Part shown: positions 1 to 8,821 of the stretch, one piece after another | Position numbering within the stretch: position 1 is the first letter of the stretch | Layout of the letters: every line of letters starts with the position of its first letter | NCBI GenBank assembly: GCA_910575625.1 | Contig: CAJTFD010000005.1 | Coordinates: 131,229 to 195,228 of the forward strand | DNA from: Clostridia bacterium | GTDB taxonomy: Bacteria > Bacillota > Clostridia > Lachnospirales > Lachnospiraceae | Direction of reading: 5' to 3' | DNA: 64,000 bases | The notes under the pieces: generated by a model | Databases searched by the model: none | What the model was told of the DNA's origin: nothing | The model's input: the letters and a program-made list of their open reading frames with translations, nothing else | Program-made: the position numbers and the translations under genes

Positions 1-546
1 GATCTCGATACACTTAGCCATGGCGTCCATGATCCCGGCAGCCAAGAGCCTGGGGGGTTGAGCAGCCATGATCAGTTCGTCTACGATCACACTGTTTACT
101 TCGTATTCAAAATGCCAGTATCCCACGCATCTGCCTTCGTCTGTATACATGACACTCAAAGGGCTAAAAGAAGCACAGGTGGCGGCAGAAGTAGGGATCA
201 GTACCACAGGGAGGCCAAGGTCCGCGCCTGCGGCTTTTACCAGATCCATGATGCGTCCACCCCCAACCCCTGCCAAGACATCACAGCCATTCTCCCTGAT
301 CTTTGGCCGTAACGCATCTAACTTGGCGTAGCTGGGAAATCCGCTGTACTCTTCTGATACCCAATCAAGACCGGCGCTCTGAAAACTTTTTTCCAAAGTA
401 TCCCAGGTCAGCCGGAGGGCTTTGGGACCGCCGATCACATATACTTTCTTTCCGTACCGGCAGATTTCCCCGCCGCTGTGCGCAAGAATATCCGGTTCCT
501 GTAGGTATCGTCCTGCACCAAATCGGTAGCTGGTATATTTCTCCAT
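1..546 (-). CDS. iron-containing alcohol/glycerol dehydrogenase family protein, partial (5' part)
   Basis: The reading frame starts at ATG 546 and runs open through the left edge (182 codons seen; the family is about 360). It resembles GldA-type NAD-dependent polyol dehydrogenases. The cofactor loop reads GVGGGRIMD, followed by a PTSAATCASFSPLSVMYTDEG block and LLAAGIMDAMAK, whose Asp matches the first metal ligand of the family. An AGGAG ribosome site lies about 10 bases before the ATG and a consensus promoter lies just upstream. The substrate cannot be told from this part; glycerol or another small polyol is typical. The metal-binding histidines lie outside the window. Confidence 0.8.
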   Translation of the reverse strand, partial: MEKYTSYRFGAGRYLQEPDILAHSGGEICRYGKKVYVIGGPKALRLTWDTLEKSFQSAGLDWVSEEYSGFPSYAKLDALRPKIRENGCDVLAGVGGGRIMDLVKAAGADLGLPVVLIPTSAATCASFSPLSVMYTDEGRCVGYWHFEYEVNSVIVDELIMAAQPPRLLAAGIMDAMAKCIEI

Positions 547-579
547 AAAACCTTTTTCTCCTGTCATTCATTGGATCTT

Positions 580-608
580 ATTATAATTATTTCTATTAGA
601 ATTGTCAA
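580..608 (-). promoter_or_regulatory. sigma-70 type promoter with palindrome in the spacer, for the dehydrogenase
   Basis: On the minus strand TTGACA (608-603) and TATAAT (585-580) are separated by exactly 17 bases. The spacer contains the perfect palindrome TTCTATTAGAA (591-601), a good position for a repressor. Confidence 0.7.
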
Positions 609-751
609 TAGATATATAAATTGAAAGAATACATGCAAAGATCCCTGTAGAATCAAAAACAATACCGACGACTGAAACCATATTCCGTAAGATAAGGCAC
701 TATTTTAGTGGGTACTGTTATCATTCCTGCCAAATACACAGGAACGGGGAT

Positions 752-780
752 TTGCATTTCCATCCATAACGTAGTAGAAT
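752..780 (+). promoter_or_regulatory. promoter of the LicD/polysaccharide cluster
   Basis: TTGCAT (752-757) and TAGAAT (775-780) are spaced by 17 bases. Transcription would begin near 787, which rules out the in-frame ATG at 779 as the licD start and supports ATG 812. Confidence 0.5.
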
Positions 781-811
781 GAAAGACAAAAGTGTAGGTT
801 GGAGGAGCGTT

Positions 812-1681
812 ATGGCTTACAGGGCATACGATGATGAGACTCTGCAGCGGCTGCAGAGATTAGAACTGATGATCTTGAAGGAATTTGATCTTTTATGCAG
901 GGAAAATAAGATCCGCTATTTTGGCTGCGGCGGGACGGCTATCGGCGCGGTGCGGCATGGCGGATTCATCCCCTGGGACGACGATATCGACGTGGGGATG
1001 CTCCGCAGGGATTACGACCGTTTCTTGAAAGTGGCGGCCAGCTGGAAGACGGATCGATTTTGTGTGGTCAACGCGGAGACAGACCCGCGGATCCCGTTTC
1101 CCTCTACCCGGTGGGTGCTGCGGGGAACGCGCTTTCAGGAGGAATGCTTTAAAGACCTGGACTGTGAGCTGGGGATCTTCCTGGATATCTACTGCTTTGA
1201 CAACATTCCGGATGATGACCGGGCGATGAAGCGGCAGGCATGGGCGGCGTGGTTTTACGGGAAGATGATGGTCCTGTCCGGGATCAGGGAGCCGGTCCTC
1301 TATTTTGGCGGCTGGAAGGCAGATGTGGTCCATTTTCTGTGCAAGATCGGACATCGGATCTTAAAAAAACTGCACCTGGGACCGGATCTCTGGTACAGGA
1401 AGGCAAAACGGGTGGCTGTGAAATACAGATATGCAAAGACGAGGCGGGCAGCGTTTTATTTTGACCCCACGCCTTTTACCAGCATCGTGTACAAAAAGCA
1501 TATCTTCCCCACAAAGGAGAGAGCATTCTCCGGGCTGACGATCCCGTTCCCGGGAAAGGTACAGGCCTATCTGAAACGCAGATATGGGGATTACATGACG
1601 CTGCCGCCCGAGGAGAAGCGGCACAACCATCCGCCGTACATGCTGGATCTGGGACCGTATGCGGATATGCCGCTGGAATGA
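812..1681 (+). CDS. LicD family phosphotransferase (first of two)
   Basis: A 289-residue protein of the LicD/fukutin-related nucleotidyltransferase-like family. These transfer phosphocholine or a related phospho-group from a nucleotide donor to cell-surface glycans. The signature runs from about residue 40 to 60: [19 protein letters not shown] followed by ID, carrying the metal-binding aspartates. The C-terminal half is rich in basic and aromatic residues as usual. Start 812 is preceded by GGAGGAG; the ATG at 779 overlaps the promoter -10. The stop overlaps an ATG of the next licD frame, so the genes are coupled. Tandem paralogue with the next gene. The acceptor glycan is unknown. Confidence 0.88.
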   Translation: MAYRAYDDETLQRLQRLELMILKEFDLLCRENKIRYFGCGGTAIGAVRHGGFIPWDDDIDVGMLRRDYDRFLKVAASWKTDRFCVVNAETDPRIPFPSTRWVLRGTRFQEECFKDLDCELGIFLDIYCFDNIPDDDRAMKRQAWAAWFYGKMMVLSGIREPVLYFGGWKADVVHFLCKIGHRILKKLHLGPDLWYRKAKRVAVKYRYAKTRRAAFYFDPTPFTSIVYKKHIFPTKERAFSGLTIPFPGKVQAYLKRRYGDYMTLPPEEKRHNHPPYMLDLGPYADMPLE

Positions 1682-1698
1682 TAAGGAGGGGATCAGCT

Positions 1699-2526
1699 AT
1701 GGAATACCGGCCGGGGGAGCTTGCGCGCGTGCAGCAGGTGGCCCTGTCTGTCTTAAAAGAGTTCATCAGGATCTGTGATAAATATGAGCTGGATTATTTC
1801 GCCCACTGGGGGACCGCTCTGGGGGCGGTGCGCCACAGAGGGTTCATCCCCTGGGACGACGACATCGACGTGGGGATGCTCCGGGATGATTACGAACGGT
1901 TCCTGCAGATAGCGCCGGGGGAACTGGGGGACAGATTTATCCTGTCAAATGGATTTATCCAGAAAAACTGCCCCGGCATGTTCACGATGATGTCCGCGGC
2001 ACACACCGTGCATGTGACGGAACAGGAGAGTCTGTGGCCGTACTGGCACGGCATCCGCATCGACATCTTCCCCTTCGACCATGTGCCGGAGGATGAGAAA
2101 AAACGCAAAAGGCAATGCGGTACCATACGATTCTGGTATCAGCTCTACATCATGAAGAACCTGCGCCGCCCGATGATCTTAGGGGAGGGCTTAAAGGAAA
2201 AAGCTATCCGAGGGATCTGCCGCGGGATGCATGTGCTGTTGAAGGGGATGCCCATGGGGGTGATCCTCTGGCGGATCCGGAAAGCCTCCCTGCGGTACCG
2301 GGGCAGGGGCGAGCTGGTGACGCTTTTGTATGATATCCACCCGGAGAGATATATGCTGCGGATCTCGGATATCTTTCCGCTGCAGGAGGGGGCGTTCGAG
2401 GACATCAAGATCAAGCTGCTGCACCACAATGACAAGGCCCTGCGGGATTCCTATGGGGATTACTGGCAGCTGCCCCCCAAGGGCGAGCGGGTCAACCATT
2501 ACTCAGGCAGGTTAAAATTTGAGTAG
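1699..2526 (+). CDS. LicD family phosphotransferase (second of two)
   Basis: A 275-residue paralogue of the preceding gene. It shares the [20 protein letters not shown] core at about residues 38-57, with a divergent remainder. Predicted to add phosphocholine or another phospho-substituent to a surface polymer. ATG 1699 has an AAGGAGG site 9 bases upstream and is preferred over ATG 1678. The stop lies inside the start region of the flippase gene, which indicates a tightly packed operon. The two copies may modify different positions or use different donors; the sequence does not decide this. Confidence 0.88.
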   Translation: MEYRPGELARVQQVALSVLKEFIRICDKYELDYFAHWGTALGAVRHRGFIPWDDDIDVGMLRDDYERFLQIAPGELGDRFILSNGFIQKNCPGMFTMMSAAHTVHVTEQESLWPYWHGIRIDIFPFDHVPEDEKKRKRQCGTIRFWYQLYIMKNLRRPMILGEGLKEKAIRGICRGMHVLLKGMPMGVILWRIRKASLRYRGRGELVTLLYDIHPERYMLRISDIFPLQEGAFEDIKIKLLHHNDKALRDSYGDYWQLPPKGERVNHYSGRLKFE

Positions 2527-3832
2527 GCGGGCGTTCCAGGCGGGTATCCGGCGTTTTTTCCTCGGAGAGCGCGGAGAATGTACGCCGGGCAGCACATATT
2601 TCTGGACGGTGCTCTCTGGGACTACCTATTCGGCCAGCACGTTTTTCATGTTCTGGCTCCTGTCGCGGCTTTGCGGGCCGTACGAGGCAGGGGTGTTCAC
2701 CCTGGTGATGGCAGCGGGACAACAGCTCCTGACCATCGGCTATTTTAACGTGCGGACCTACCAGGTGTCGGATGTGGCGGAGCGGTTTTCGTTTAGCCAG
2801 TATTTCAGCTTCCGCATGGTGACCTGCGCGGTGATGGCGGTTGCGGGCATTGCCTGGATGGTCTTGGGGGGCTACCGGGGGGAGAAGCTGGTGTGTTTCC
2901 TCTGGATCTTGCTCTTTAAGATCGCGGAGGCCGTGGCCGATGTGATGGAAGGACTCTACCAGCAAAAAGACCGGTACGACGTGACGGGAAAGTGCATCTT
3001 CTATGAGACGGTGCTGTTTTTGTCCGTATTCGGACTGCATCTGCTGGTGTTCCGGCATTTGTCCGCCGCGCTGGCCTGTATGTGCCTGGTGTATATCGCA
3101 AGCCTTGTATTGATCGACGGGAATCTGGTGGGGGGTTTTGGTGGACTCAGGCCGGTCTGGGAGTTTACTGTGGTGCAAAGATTGTTCTGGGACTGCCTGC
3201 CGCTGTTCATCAATTCTTTTCTGATGGTCTATCTAAACAGTGTGTCCAAATATGCGGTGGATGCCTGCCAGGGCGAGGAGATGCTCTCGTATTTTAATAT
3301 GATCTATATGCCGGCTTTTGTGATGAATCTTTTTGCTGGATTTCTGTTTAAGCCACTGCTGACCCGGTTCGCGCTGCTGTATGATCAGGGGGAGAGGCAG
3401 CTGCTCAGTGGTCTTCTGAGGCGGCAGGCGGGGCTGCTCTTGGGGCTGGCCGTACTCTGCCTGGGCGGGGCCTGGCTGCTGGGGATCCCGGTATTGTCTT
3501 GGTTTTATCATACGGATCTGACCGCATACCGGGGGGAGCTGTGTGTTGTGGTAGCTGGCGGGGCATTCTCGGCCGTCTACCTGATGTTCCAGTTTTTGAT
3601 CGTGATCATGCGCCACCAGTACGCCTGTCTCGCCGGGTGCATCATCACCGCGGCTGTGGCAGCCGTGGCCGTACCCCATTTGACGGAAGCCTATGGGCTG
3701 TCTGGGGCGGCCTGGGGATACGCGCTGATGATGCTCCTGCTCTCGATGATCTATATGCTGCTGTCCGGGTATTATCTGAGGAGATGGATGAAGGAGGAGA
3801 AGGAGGTGACCGCTGATGCCCGAGGGCGTTGA
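2519..3832 (+). CDS. polysaccharide flippase-like membrane protein (Wzx/MOP superfamily)
   Basis: A 437-residue integral membrane protein with about 12 hydrophobic segments across its whole length. It resembles oligosaccharide flippases of the MOP superfamily, which move lipid-linked repeat units across the membrane. It starts with TTG at 2519, overlapping the licD stop by 8 bases; the ribosome site is weak (GCAGG), so expression may depend on coupling. Its place between licD genes and a glycosyltransferase supports export of a phospho-decorated glycan. No ligase or polymerase is seen in the window. Confidence 0.75.
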   Translation: MSRRAFQAGIRRFFLGERGECTPGSTYFWTVLSGTTYSASTFFMFWLLSRLCGPYEAGVFTLVMAAGQQLLTIGYFNVRTYQVSDVAERFSFSQYFSFRMVTCAVMAVAGIAWMVLGGYRGEKLVCFLWILLFKIAEAVADVMEGLYQQKDRYDVTGKCIFYETVLFLSVFGLHLLVFRHLSAALACMCLVYIASLVLIDGNLVGGFGGLRPVWEFTVVQRLFWDCLPLFINSFLMVYLNSVSKYAVDACQGEEMLSYFNMIYMPAFVMNLFAGFLFKPLLTRFALLYDQGERQLLSGLLRRQAGLLLGLAVLCLGGAWLLGIPVLSWFYHTDLTAYRGELCVVVAGGAFSAVYLMFQFLIVIMRHQYACLAGCIITAAVAAVAVPHLTEAYGLSGAAWGYALMMLLLSMIYMLLSGYYLRRWMKEEKEVTADARGR

Positions 3833-4010
3833 GAAGATGAAGAACCCGTGGCATCCGGGCTTTTACGGAACAGCTGGGATCGAGCTGGCAAACCGGGAAA
3901 TGTATGAGAAGATGAGGAGGGATCCGGATATGGATGAACGGTTAAAAAAGATATTGTTCGGGGATGAGACTGACAGGGAGATCGAAGCGGATCTGAAGCA
4001 GACCGTGTAA
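3816..4010 (+). CDS. small hypothetical protein in polysaccharide cluster
   Basis: A 64-residue, charged protein overlapping the flippase end by 17 bases and ending directly before the glycosyltransferase. The start is supported by a strong GGAGG about 7 bases upstream. The C-terminal half is acidic and probably helical. No family recognised and no membrane segment or signal peptide seen. Tight packing in the operon suggests a real product, perhaps an accessory to the glycan enzymes, but no function can be assigned. Confidence 0.6.
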   Translation: MPEGVEKMKNPWHPGFYGTAGIELANREMYEKMRRDPDMDERLKKILFGDETDREIEADLKQTV

Positions 4011-4025
4011 ATGGAGAGAAGTTTT

Positions 4026-4814
4026 ATGTACTGGAAAGACCATACATTCATCATATGCGCATACGGGGAGAGCCCCTATCTGGAAGACTGTATCCGCTCG
4101 CTCTTTGCCCAGAAAGTGCGCAGCCGTATATGCATCGCCACGTCCACACCGGGACGGCATATCCAGGACCTGGCGGAGAAATACGGGCTGCAGCTTTACG
4201 TCAACGCGGAAAAAGGGGGCATCGCGGCAGACTGGAACTTTGCCTACGCCAGAAGGCGGACGCCTTACTGCACGATCGCCCACCAGGATGACATCTATTT
4301 CCCGGAATACACCCAGTCCATCTTCCAGGCCGCAAAGTGCGCAAAAAAACCACTGCTCTTTTTTACAGATTACTGGGAACTGCGGGGGAAAGACTATATA
4401 AAAGCAAACACCCTGCTGCGCGTCAAACGTCTGCTGCTCACACCCCTGCGCACCAAAAAGCTCCAGAGATGTGTGTGGGTGCGGCGCAGGATCTTGTCCC
4501 TGGGCAGCCCGATCTGCTGCCCCAGCGTGACCTTCGCCTGCGAAAACCTGCCGGAGACGGTGTTCATGTCCGGATTCCGCGCCAGCCTGGACTGGGAGGC
4601 GTGGGAGCGGATCTCACGGCGGCAGGGGGATTTTATCTATATAGCCAAGCCATTGATGGCACATCGGATCCATGAAGGATCAGAGACCAGTGCGGCGATC
4701 CAGGAGAATGTGCGGGAGCGGGAAGACCTGGCCATGTATGAAAAATTCTGGCCGTCCTGGATGGCGAAACGCCTGGGAGAAGCCTATCAAAAAAGCGAAA
4801 GATCCAATTCCTGA
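4026..4814 (+). CDS. glycosyltransferase family 2 protein
   Basis: A 262-residue GT-A fold transferase that would use a nucleotide sugar to extend a surface glycan. The N-terminus FIICAYGESPYLEDCIRSLF is the typical GT2 opening, and AHQDDIYFPEY near residue 86 supplies the DxD-like metal and donor site. A later stretch with a Trp-Glu-Ala-Trp core matches the acceptor-side region. ATG 4026 is preferred to ATG 4011 because GGAGAGAAG lies about 8 bases upstream. Last gene of the licD cluster; sugar specificity unknown. Confidence 0.83.
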   Translation: MYWKDHTFIICAYGESPYLEDCIRSLFAQKVRSRICIATSTPGRHIQDLAEKYGLQLYVNAEKGGIAADWNFAYARRRTPYCTIAHQDDIYFPEYTQSIFQAAKCAKKPLLFFTDYWELRGKDYIKANTLLRVKRLLLTPLRTKKLQRCVWVRRRILSLGSPICCPSVTFACENLPETVFMSGFRASLDWEAWERISRRQGDFIYIAKPLMAHRIHEGSETSAAIQENVREREDLAMYEKFWPSWMAKRLGEAYQKSERSNS

Positions 4815-4972
4815 CCTGAAGATCTCCGCGGCGGATCGCTGGTCTTCCACCTACTTTATTTTGAGCTTATTATACCATAAAATAGGGAAATTTTCAAGTC
4901 TTGTAAAACCTCCCGGCAGGGGGTAAGATTATCTTTCCACAGCAGATGATCTTATTTTCGGGAGGTGCATGT

Positions 4973-5509
4973 ATGGGAGAAAAAAACTGGCTGGAGGCCA
5001 TGTCGAGACAGACACAGATGCAGCAGATCCTGGCCGCCAACGCGTACACAAAAAAATACGGTCTTGTCCTGAGCGCGGCGGAGGCGGAGCTCTTGGCCGA
5101 AGAGCGGGTCCAGATCTTGAAGAGGGAGCGCAGGGTGGAATTTGGTCAGGGGATCTTGCCCAAGATCATCTATGCTTTCTGTGATTCGGCGTATATCACC
5201 CAGAAGGATTACAGCGCTGTGCTGCTGCGGCTCCAGGAAATCTTCTATCTCTATAAGAACGAGATGCTGGACGAGATCACAGACGATGAACTCTTGAGTT
5301 TTATGAGCGAGCAGTTTGAAAACGTCTGTTTTGGGGATCTGGACTATCTGGAGGGGACCTGCCTGGATCTGTTTGCCCAGGCCATCCGTGCGGGGTATTC
5401 CGGGCACAGGGCGTCGGGCGGACAAGGAGAGTTTGAGAAGTTCGACATTGTCAAGCGGTGGGACAAGGAGCTGTACATGGAAGCATTGGCTGAACAGGCA
5501 TGGAGGTGA
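4973..5509 (+). CDS. DUF6323 family protein
   Basis: A 178-residue soluble protein that I recognise as DUF6323, a family of unknown function in Clostridia. Characteristic stretches are VEFGQGILPKIIYAFCDSAY and LQEIFYLYKNEMLDEITDDE. It is predicted all-helical, with no signal or membrane segment. ATG 4973 follows GGGAGG by 7 bases; the longer frame from 4946 lacks a site. It is followed 5 bases later by a DUF6179-like gene, a pairing I recall as conserved. The 158-bp gap before it holds only an imperfect hairpin (about 4820-4850) and AT-rich sequence. Confidence 0.7.
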   Translation: MGEKNWLEAMSRQTQMQQILAANAYTKKYGLVLSAAEAELLAEERVQILKRERRVEFGQGILPKIIYAFCDSAYITQKDYSAVLLRLQEIFYLYKNEMLDEITDDELLSFMSEQFENVCFGDLDYLEGTCLDLFAQAIRAGYSGHRASGGQGEFEKFDIVKRWDKELYMEALAEQAWR

Positions 5510-5514
5510 TCGGC

Positions 5515-6108
5515 ATGGAGACGATGGGTTATCAACTGGAGGAACTGATCCCCCTGGTCGCGGAACTGGCTGCCGGATACGGGGGCTATGAGCACACGTC
5601 CATCACCTACGAACGGGCAGAGATGCTGATGGAGGCGGTGCTCTATTGCATCCATGAATGCGCGGAGCATACGTCCGGCGCAGTGTCTGTCGGCAGGATC
5701 CCTGCGCGGGAAGCCTATGAGATAGGCCAGCAGATCGTGATCCGGAAAGTGAAAAGGCTGCATGATCTTTACAACGATATGATCCTGGATTTCCGGGATT
5801 ACGGCATGGAATGCCTGCGGGATACGATCGGGGCGATCCCGTTGTTCCTGCAGAGATACGATGTGCGGTATGCGCCGCAGGAAACGCTCCTTCTGTTGGA
5901 TTATCCGATCCCGGAGGATCTGCGCGGGCTGTCCGGGGTCGACCTGGTGCTGGCGTATGTAGAGTATATCTGCAGGGAACAGGTGTTTTTGCGCAGGTTT
6001 GATGAGGGACATGTCATGGATGTGTTGCGGGCGTATCATCCGGAGTATGAGATCTTGGTGGAAAATATCTGTGAGATCATGCGCGCGGATATGGAGGAGG
6101 ATCCGTGA
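5515..6108 (+). CDS. DUF6179-like protein
   Basis: A 197-residue protein resembling DUF6179, normally encoded directly after DUF6323. Stretches such as SITYERAEMLMEAVLYCI and LLDYPIPEDLRGLSGVDLVL fit that family. Some DUF6179 members are much longer, so this is a short form. ATG 5515 follows a perfect GGAGGTGATCGGC site, while ATG 5500 sits inside the previous gene. Probably acts with its partner; the biochemical role is unknown. Confidence 0.6.
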   Translation: METMGYQLEELIPLVAELAAGYGGYEHTSITYERAEMLMEAVLYCIHECAEHTSGAVSVGRIPAREAYEIGQQIVIRKVKRLHDLYNDMILDFRDYGMECLRDTIGAIPLFLQRYDVRYAPQETLLLLDYPIPEDLRGLSGVDLVLAYVEYICREQVFLRRFDEGHVMDVLRAYHPEYEILVENICEIMRADMEEDP

Positions 6109-6178
6109 CGGAGATGTGTGATGAACCTTATGAAAAGATAAAGAATATATTATAAAAACTGAGGGATCTATTTATTTT

Positions 6179-6208
6179 TTGACAAGGCTGTGTGATGTAT
6201 GGTATAAT
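6179..6208 (+). promoter_or_regulatory. strong promoter ahead of the palindromic leader and ABC transporter
   Basis: TTGACA (6179-6184) and TATAAT (6203-6208) with an 18-base spacer. It reads into the two palindromic elements and then the ABC transporter genes, implying a leader of about 375 bases. Confidence 0.65.
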
Positions 6209-6219
6209 CCGATTAAATT

Positions 6220-6386
6220 ACTAGTGTTTCATCCAGTCAGAAATCATAGTTTGGCTTTGTCTGATCTGTGCCAGTGCTAGGCAAGATTTCGACGGCGATG
6301 CGGTGCATCGGTTAGAAATTTTAACGACGCAATGGTGCTGAGCAGGCGGAGCAAAACTATGATTTCTGGCCGGATGGAGCACTAGT
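6220..6386. repeat. ~165-bp palindromic element, copy 1
   Basis: Starts and ends with ACTAGT. The left arm (from 6220) and the reverse complement of the right arm (to 6386) match over about 37 bases with few mismatches, for example CAGAAATCATAGTTT on both sides. The centre carries GCCAGTGC...AGGC, GGCGATGCGGTG and GACGCAATGG, motifs shared with the neighbouring copy although the arms differ. Confidence 0.8.
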
Positions 6387-6547
6387 ACAGCGTTGCATGA
6401 ATCTTGAAGTGATCAGCGCTTGATGTTTGCGCCAGTGCAAGGCGGAGGAAGAAGGCGATGCGGTGGCATCGCCGACTGACGACAACGCAGCAATGGCGTA
6501 AACAGCGAGCGCTGATCACTCGAGAATCCATGCAACGCTGTACTAGG
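6381..6547. repeat. ~165-bp palindromic element, copy 2
   Basis: Shares the ACTAGT boundary with copy 1 and ends CTAGG. The arms pair over about 60 bases (ACAGCGTTGCATG, GTGATCAGCGCT and GCGCCA against their complements). The centre repeats the copy 1 motifs GGCGATGCGGTG and GCAATGG. Same family as copy 1 but with different, self-complementary arms. Confidence 0.8.
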
Positions 6548-6590
6548 ATATACATCATGGCAGTTCCTGCCTATGAAAGGATGTGAGGGA

Positions 6591-7250
6591 TTGGATACAG
6601 GATTTATGGGAAAATACGCCCATCTCTACGTGGATGCAGCGAAATTGACCCTGGGCCTGGGCCTGGCGGGGATCATATTTTCCCTGATCATCGGGCTGGC
6701 CTGTTCATTGATCCAGTATTATAAGATACCGGTCTTAAAAAGAGTCGTATCGGTATACATAGAATTATCCAGGAATACGCCTCTGCTGGTGCAGCTGTTT
6801 TTTCTATATTTTGGCCTTCCGAAGATCGGGGTCATGATCAGTTCGGAGGGGTGCGCGGTCATAGGTTTGAGTTTTCTTGGGGGGAGTTACATGGCGGAAG
6901 CGTTCAGGAGCGGCCTGGAGGCCATCGAAAAGAGCCAGATGGAATCGGGGCTGGCGATCGGCCTGAGCCATGCACAGGTGATGCAGCATGTGATCTTTCC
7001 CCAGGCGCTGTCCATCTCAGTCCCGGCACTGTGTGCCAATGTGATCTTCCTCATAAAGGAGACGTCCGTGTTCAGCGCGGTGGCGTTGGCGGATCTGATG
7101 TATGTGGCAAAAGATCTGATCGGACTGTATTATCAGACGGACGAGGCGCTGCTGATGCTGGTGATCGCATATCTGATCTTGCTGCTGCCCATATCTTTGG
7201 CGGCGGCGTGGCTGGAAAGGAGGCTGCGCTATGCAGGATTTGGGAATTAG
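6591..7250 (+). CDS. amino acid ABC transporter permease (HisM/GlnP type), first
   Basis: A 219-residue inner membrane permease with about five hydrophobic segments. It has the polar amino-acid subfamily motifs SRNTPLLVQLFFLYFGLP and, in the EAA loop, ALAIGLSHAQ-like sequence (here SGLAIGLSHAQVMQHVIFPQ). It forms the channel with the next permease and the ATPase. The start is uncertain: TTG 6591 has AAAGGA upstream, while the in-frame ATG 6573 has no site. It overlaps the second permease by 20 bases. Substrate is probably a polar amino acid; no binding protein gene lies nearby. Confidence 0.85.
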   Translation: MDTGFMGKYAHLYVDAAKLTLGLGLAGIIFSLIIGLACSLIQYYKIPVLKRVVSVYIELSRNTPLLVQLFFLYFGLPKIGVMISSEGCAVIGLSFLGGSYMAEAFRSGLEAIEKSQMESGLAIGLSHAQVMQHVIFPQALSISVPALCANVIFLIKETSVFSAVALADLMYVAKDLIGLYYQTDEALLMLVIAYLILLLPISLAAAWLERRLRYAGFGN

Positions 7251-7908
7251 AGTGCTGTTCATGGGCAATAACTTTGCCCGGCTTTTGGAAGGACTGTGGG
7301 TCGCCATAGAGATCGCGCTGATCTCCGTGGTCTTTTCAATCGTCTTGGGGATCCTGCTGGGAATGGTGATGACGCTGAAAAATCCGATCATCCGCTGCCT
7401 CACGAAGGTGTATCTGGAATTTATCCGGATCATGCCTCAGCTCGTCCTGCTCTTTTTGGTATATTTCGGTGCGACAAAGACGTTCGGGCTCCAGTTTTCC
7501 GGGCAGGTCTCGGCGGTCATCGTATTCACCCTCTGGGGGACGGCGGAGATGGGGGACCTGGTGCGCGGTGCGCTGATCTCCATCCCGAAACATCAGTATG
7601 AGAGCGGCGCGGCACTGGGACTGGAGAGCGGCCAGATCTACCGGTACATCATCATCCCGCAGACGCTGCGGCGGCTGGTCCCGCTGGCGATCAACCTGAC
7701 AACGCGCATGATCAAGACGACCTCGCTGATCGTGCTGATCGGTGTGGTGGAGGTCTTAAAAGTGGCCCAGCAGATCATCGAGGCGAATCGGTATACGGTG
7801 CCGGATTCCGCACTCTGGATATATGGAGCGGTATTTTTCCTCTATTTCCTGGCGTGCTGGCCGATATCCCTTTTGGCATCATGGTTGGAAAAGAAGTGGA
7901 AAAATTAG
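7231..7908 (+). CDS. amino acid ABC transporter permease (HisM/GlnP type), second
   Basis: A 225-residue membrane permease homologous to the preceding gene. It has FIRIMPQLVLLFLVYFG in the first conserved block and a coupling loop GAALGLESGQIYRYIIIPQT that docks on the ATPase. ATG 7231 is preceded by AAAGGAGG within the upstream gene, giving translational coupling. It forms a heterodimeric channel with its neighbour. Confidence 0.88.
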   Translation: MQDLGIRVLFMGNNFARLLEGLWVAIEIALISVVFSIVLGILLGMVMTLKNPIIRCLTKVYLEFIRIMPQLVLLFLVYFGATKTFGLQFSGQVSAVIVFTLWGTAEMGDLVRGALISIPKHQYESGAALGLESGQIYRYIIIPQTLRRLVPLAINLTTRMIKTTSLIVLIGVVEVLKVAQQIIEANRYTVPDSALWIYGAVFFLYFLACWPISLLASWLEKKWKN

Positions 7909-7920
7909 GAGGTGGCAGAC

Positions 7921-8679
7921 GTGGATAAGAATGAAAGATTATTGGAGATCCGTCATCTGCACAAAGATTACGGGAACGGTCCCGTATTGAACGATATATC
8001 CCTGGATGTGCACAAAGGGGAGGTACTGGTGCTGATCGGGCCTTCCGGGTGCGGGAAGAGTACGTTCCTGCGGTGTATGAACGGGCTGGAGACCATCCAG
8101 TCCGGTGAGATCATCCTGGATGGAGAGGTGATCAGCGGCGGCAAGACGAAGTGGAGTGAAGTGCGGCAGAAGATCGGGATGGTGTTCCAGAGTTATGAAC
8201 TCTTTCCCCATATGACCGTGCTGGATAATATCGTCCTGGGGCCTACAAAGGTCCAGAAGCGCAGCCGGGCGGATGCGGCAAAAGACGCGGAAAAACTACT
8301 GGAGCGCGTGGGTCTTTTGGATAAAAAAGATATGTACCCCCGGCAGCTCTCTGGCGGACAGAAACAGCGCGTGGCGATCGTGCGGGCACTGATCATGAAG
8401 CCGGAGATCATGCTCTTCGATGAAGTGACGGCCGCCCTGGATCCAGAGATGGTGCGGGAAGTGCTGGATGTCATGCTGGAACTGGCAAAGGGCGGGTCGA
8501 CGATGGTGATCGTCACCCATGAGATGCAGTTCGCAAGGGCGGTGGCCGACCAGGTGGTCTTTTTGGACGGCGGTGATATCGTGGAGATGGATGAGCCGGA
8601 GAAGTTCTTCGTCTGTCCGAAGAGTGAGCGGGCGCAGAAATTTTTAAATACATTCACGTTCGAGAAAAAAGAGAGTTGA
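7921..8679 (+). CDS. amino acid ABC transporter ATP-binding protein (GlnQ/HisP type)
   Basis: A 252-residue ATPase that powers the two permeases. Walker A is GPSGCGKST, the signature LSGGQKQR, and the Walker B region IMLFDEVTAALDPE, followed by the switch histidine in VTHEM. The usual DEPT is DEVT here, a substitution found in some amino-acid transporter ATPases. GTG 7921 has GGAGG 8 bases upstream and is preferred over GTG 7912, which lies in that site. Last gene of the transporter operon, followed by a terminator. Confidence 0.93.
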   Translation: MDKNERLLEIRHLHKDYGNGPVLNDISLDVHKGEVLVLIGPSGCGKSTFLRCMNGLETIQSGEIILDGEVISGGKTKWSEVRQKIGMVFQSYELFPHMTVLDNIVLGPTKVQKRSRADAAKDAEKLLERVGLLDKKDMYPRQLSGGQKQRVAIVRALIMKPEIMLFDEVTAALDPEMVREVLDVMLELAKGGSTMVIVTHEMQFARAVADQVVFLDGGDIVEMDEPEKFFVCPKSERAQKFLNTFTFEKKES

Positions 8680-8696
8680 TCAAAGAGATAAACGAG

Positions 8697-8729
8697 GGAG
8701 ACACGCGGTGAGAAGCGGTCTCCTTTTTT
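8697..8729 (+). terminator. rho-independent terminator of the ABC transporter operon
   Basis: GGAGAC (8697-8702) pairs with GTCTCC (8718-8723), followed by six T residues. Confidence 0.75.
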
Positions 8730-8821
8730 AGTTGTCCCGTGTATTTGGATATTCTCAGGCTGTGTCCTGGTCTTTTTACAGGAAAACGGGTAAGCTGGAG
8801 TTGGAAAGGAGGTGCGGATCT

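Noticed and set aside
779-811. Extended N-terminus of the first LicD protein from ATG 779
   Set aside because: The ATG overlaps the promoter -10 box and lacks a ribosome site; ATG 812 has GGAGGAG.
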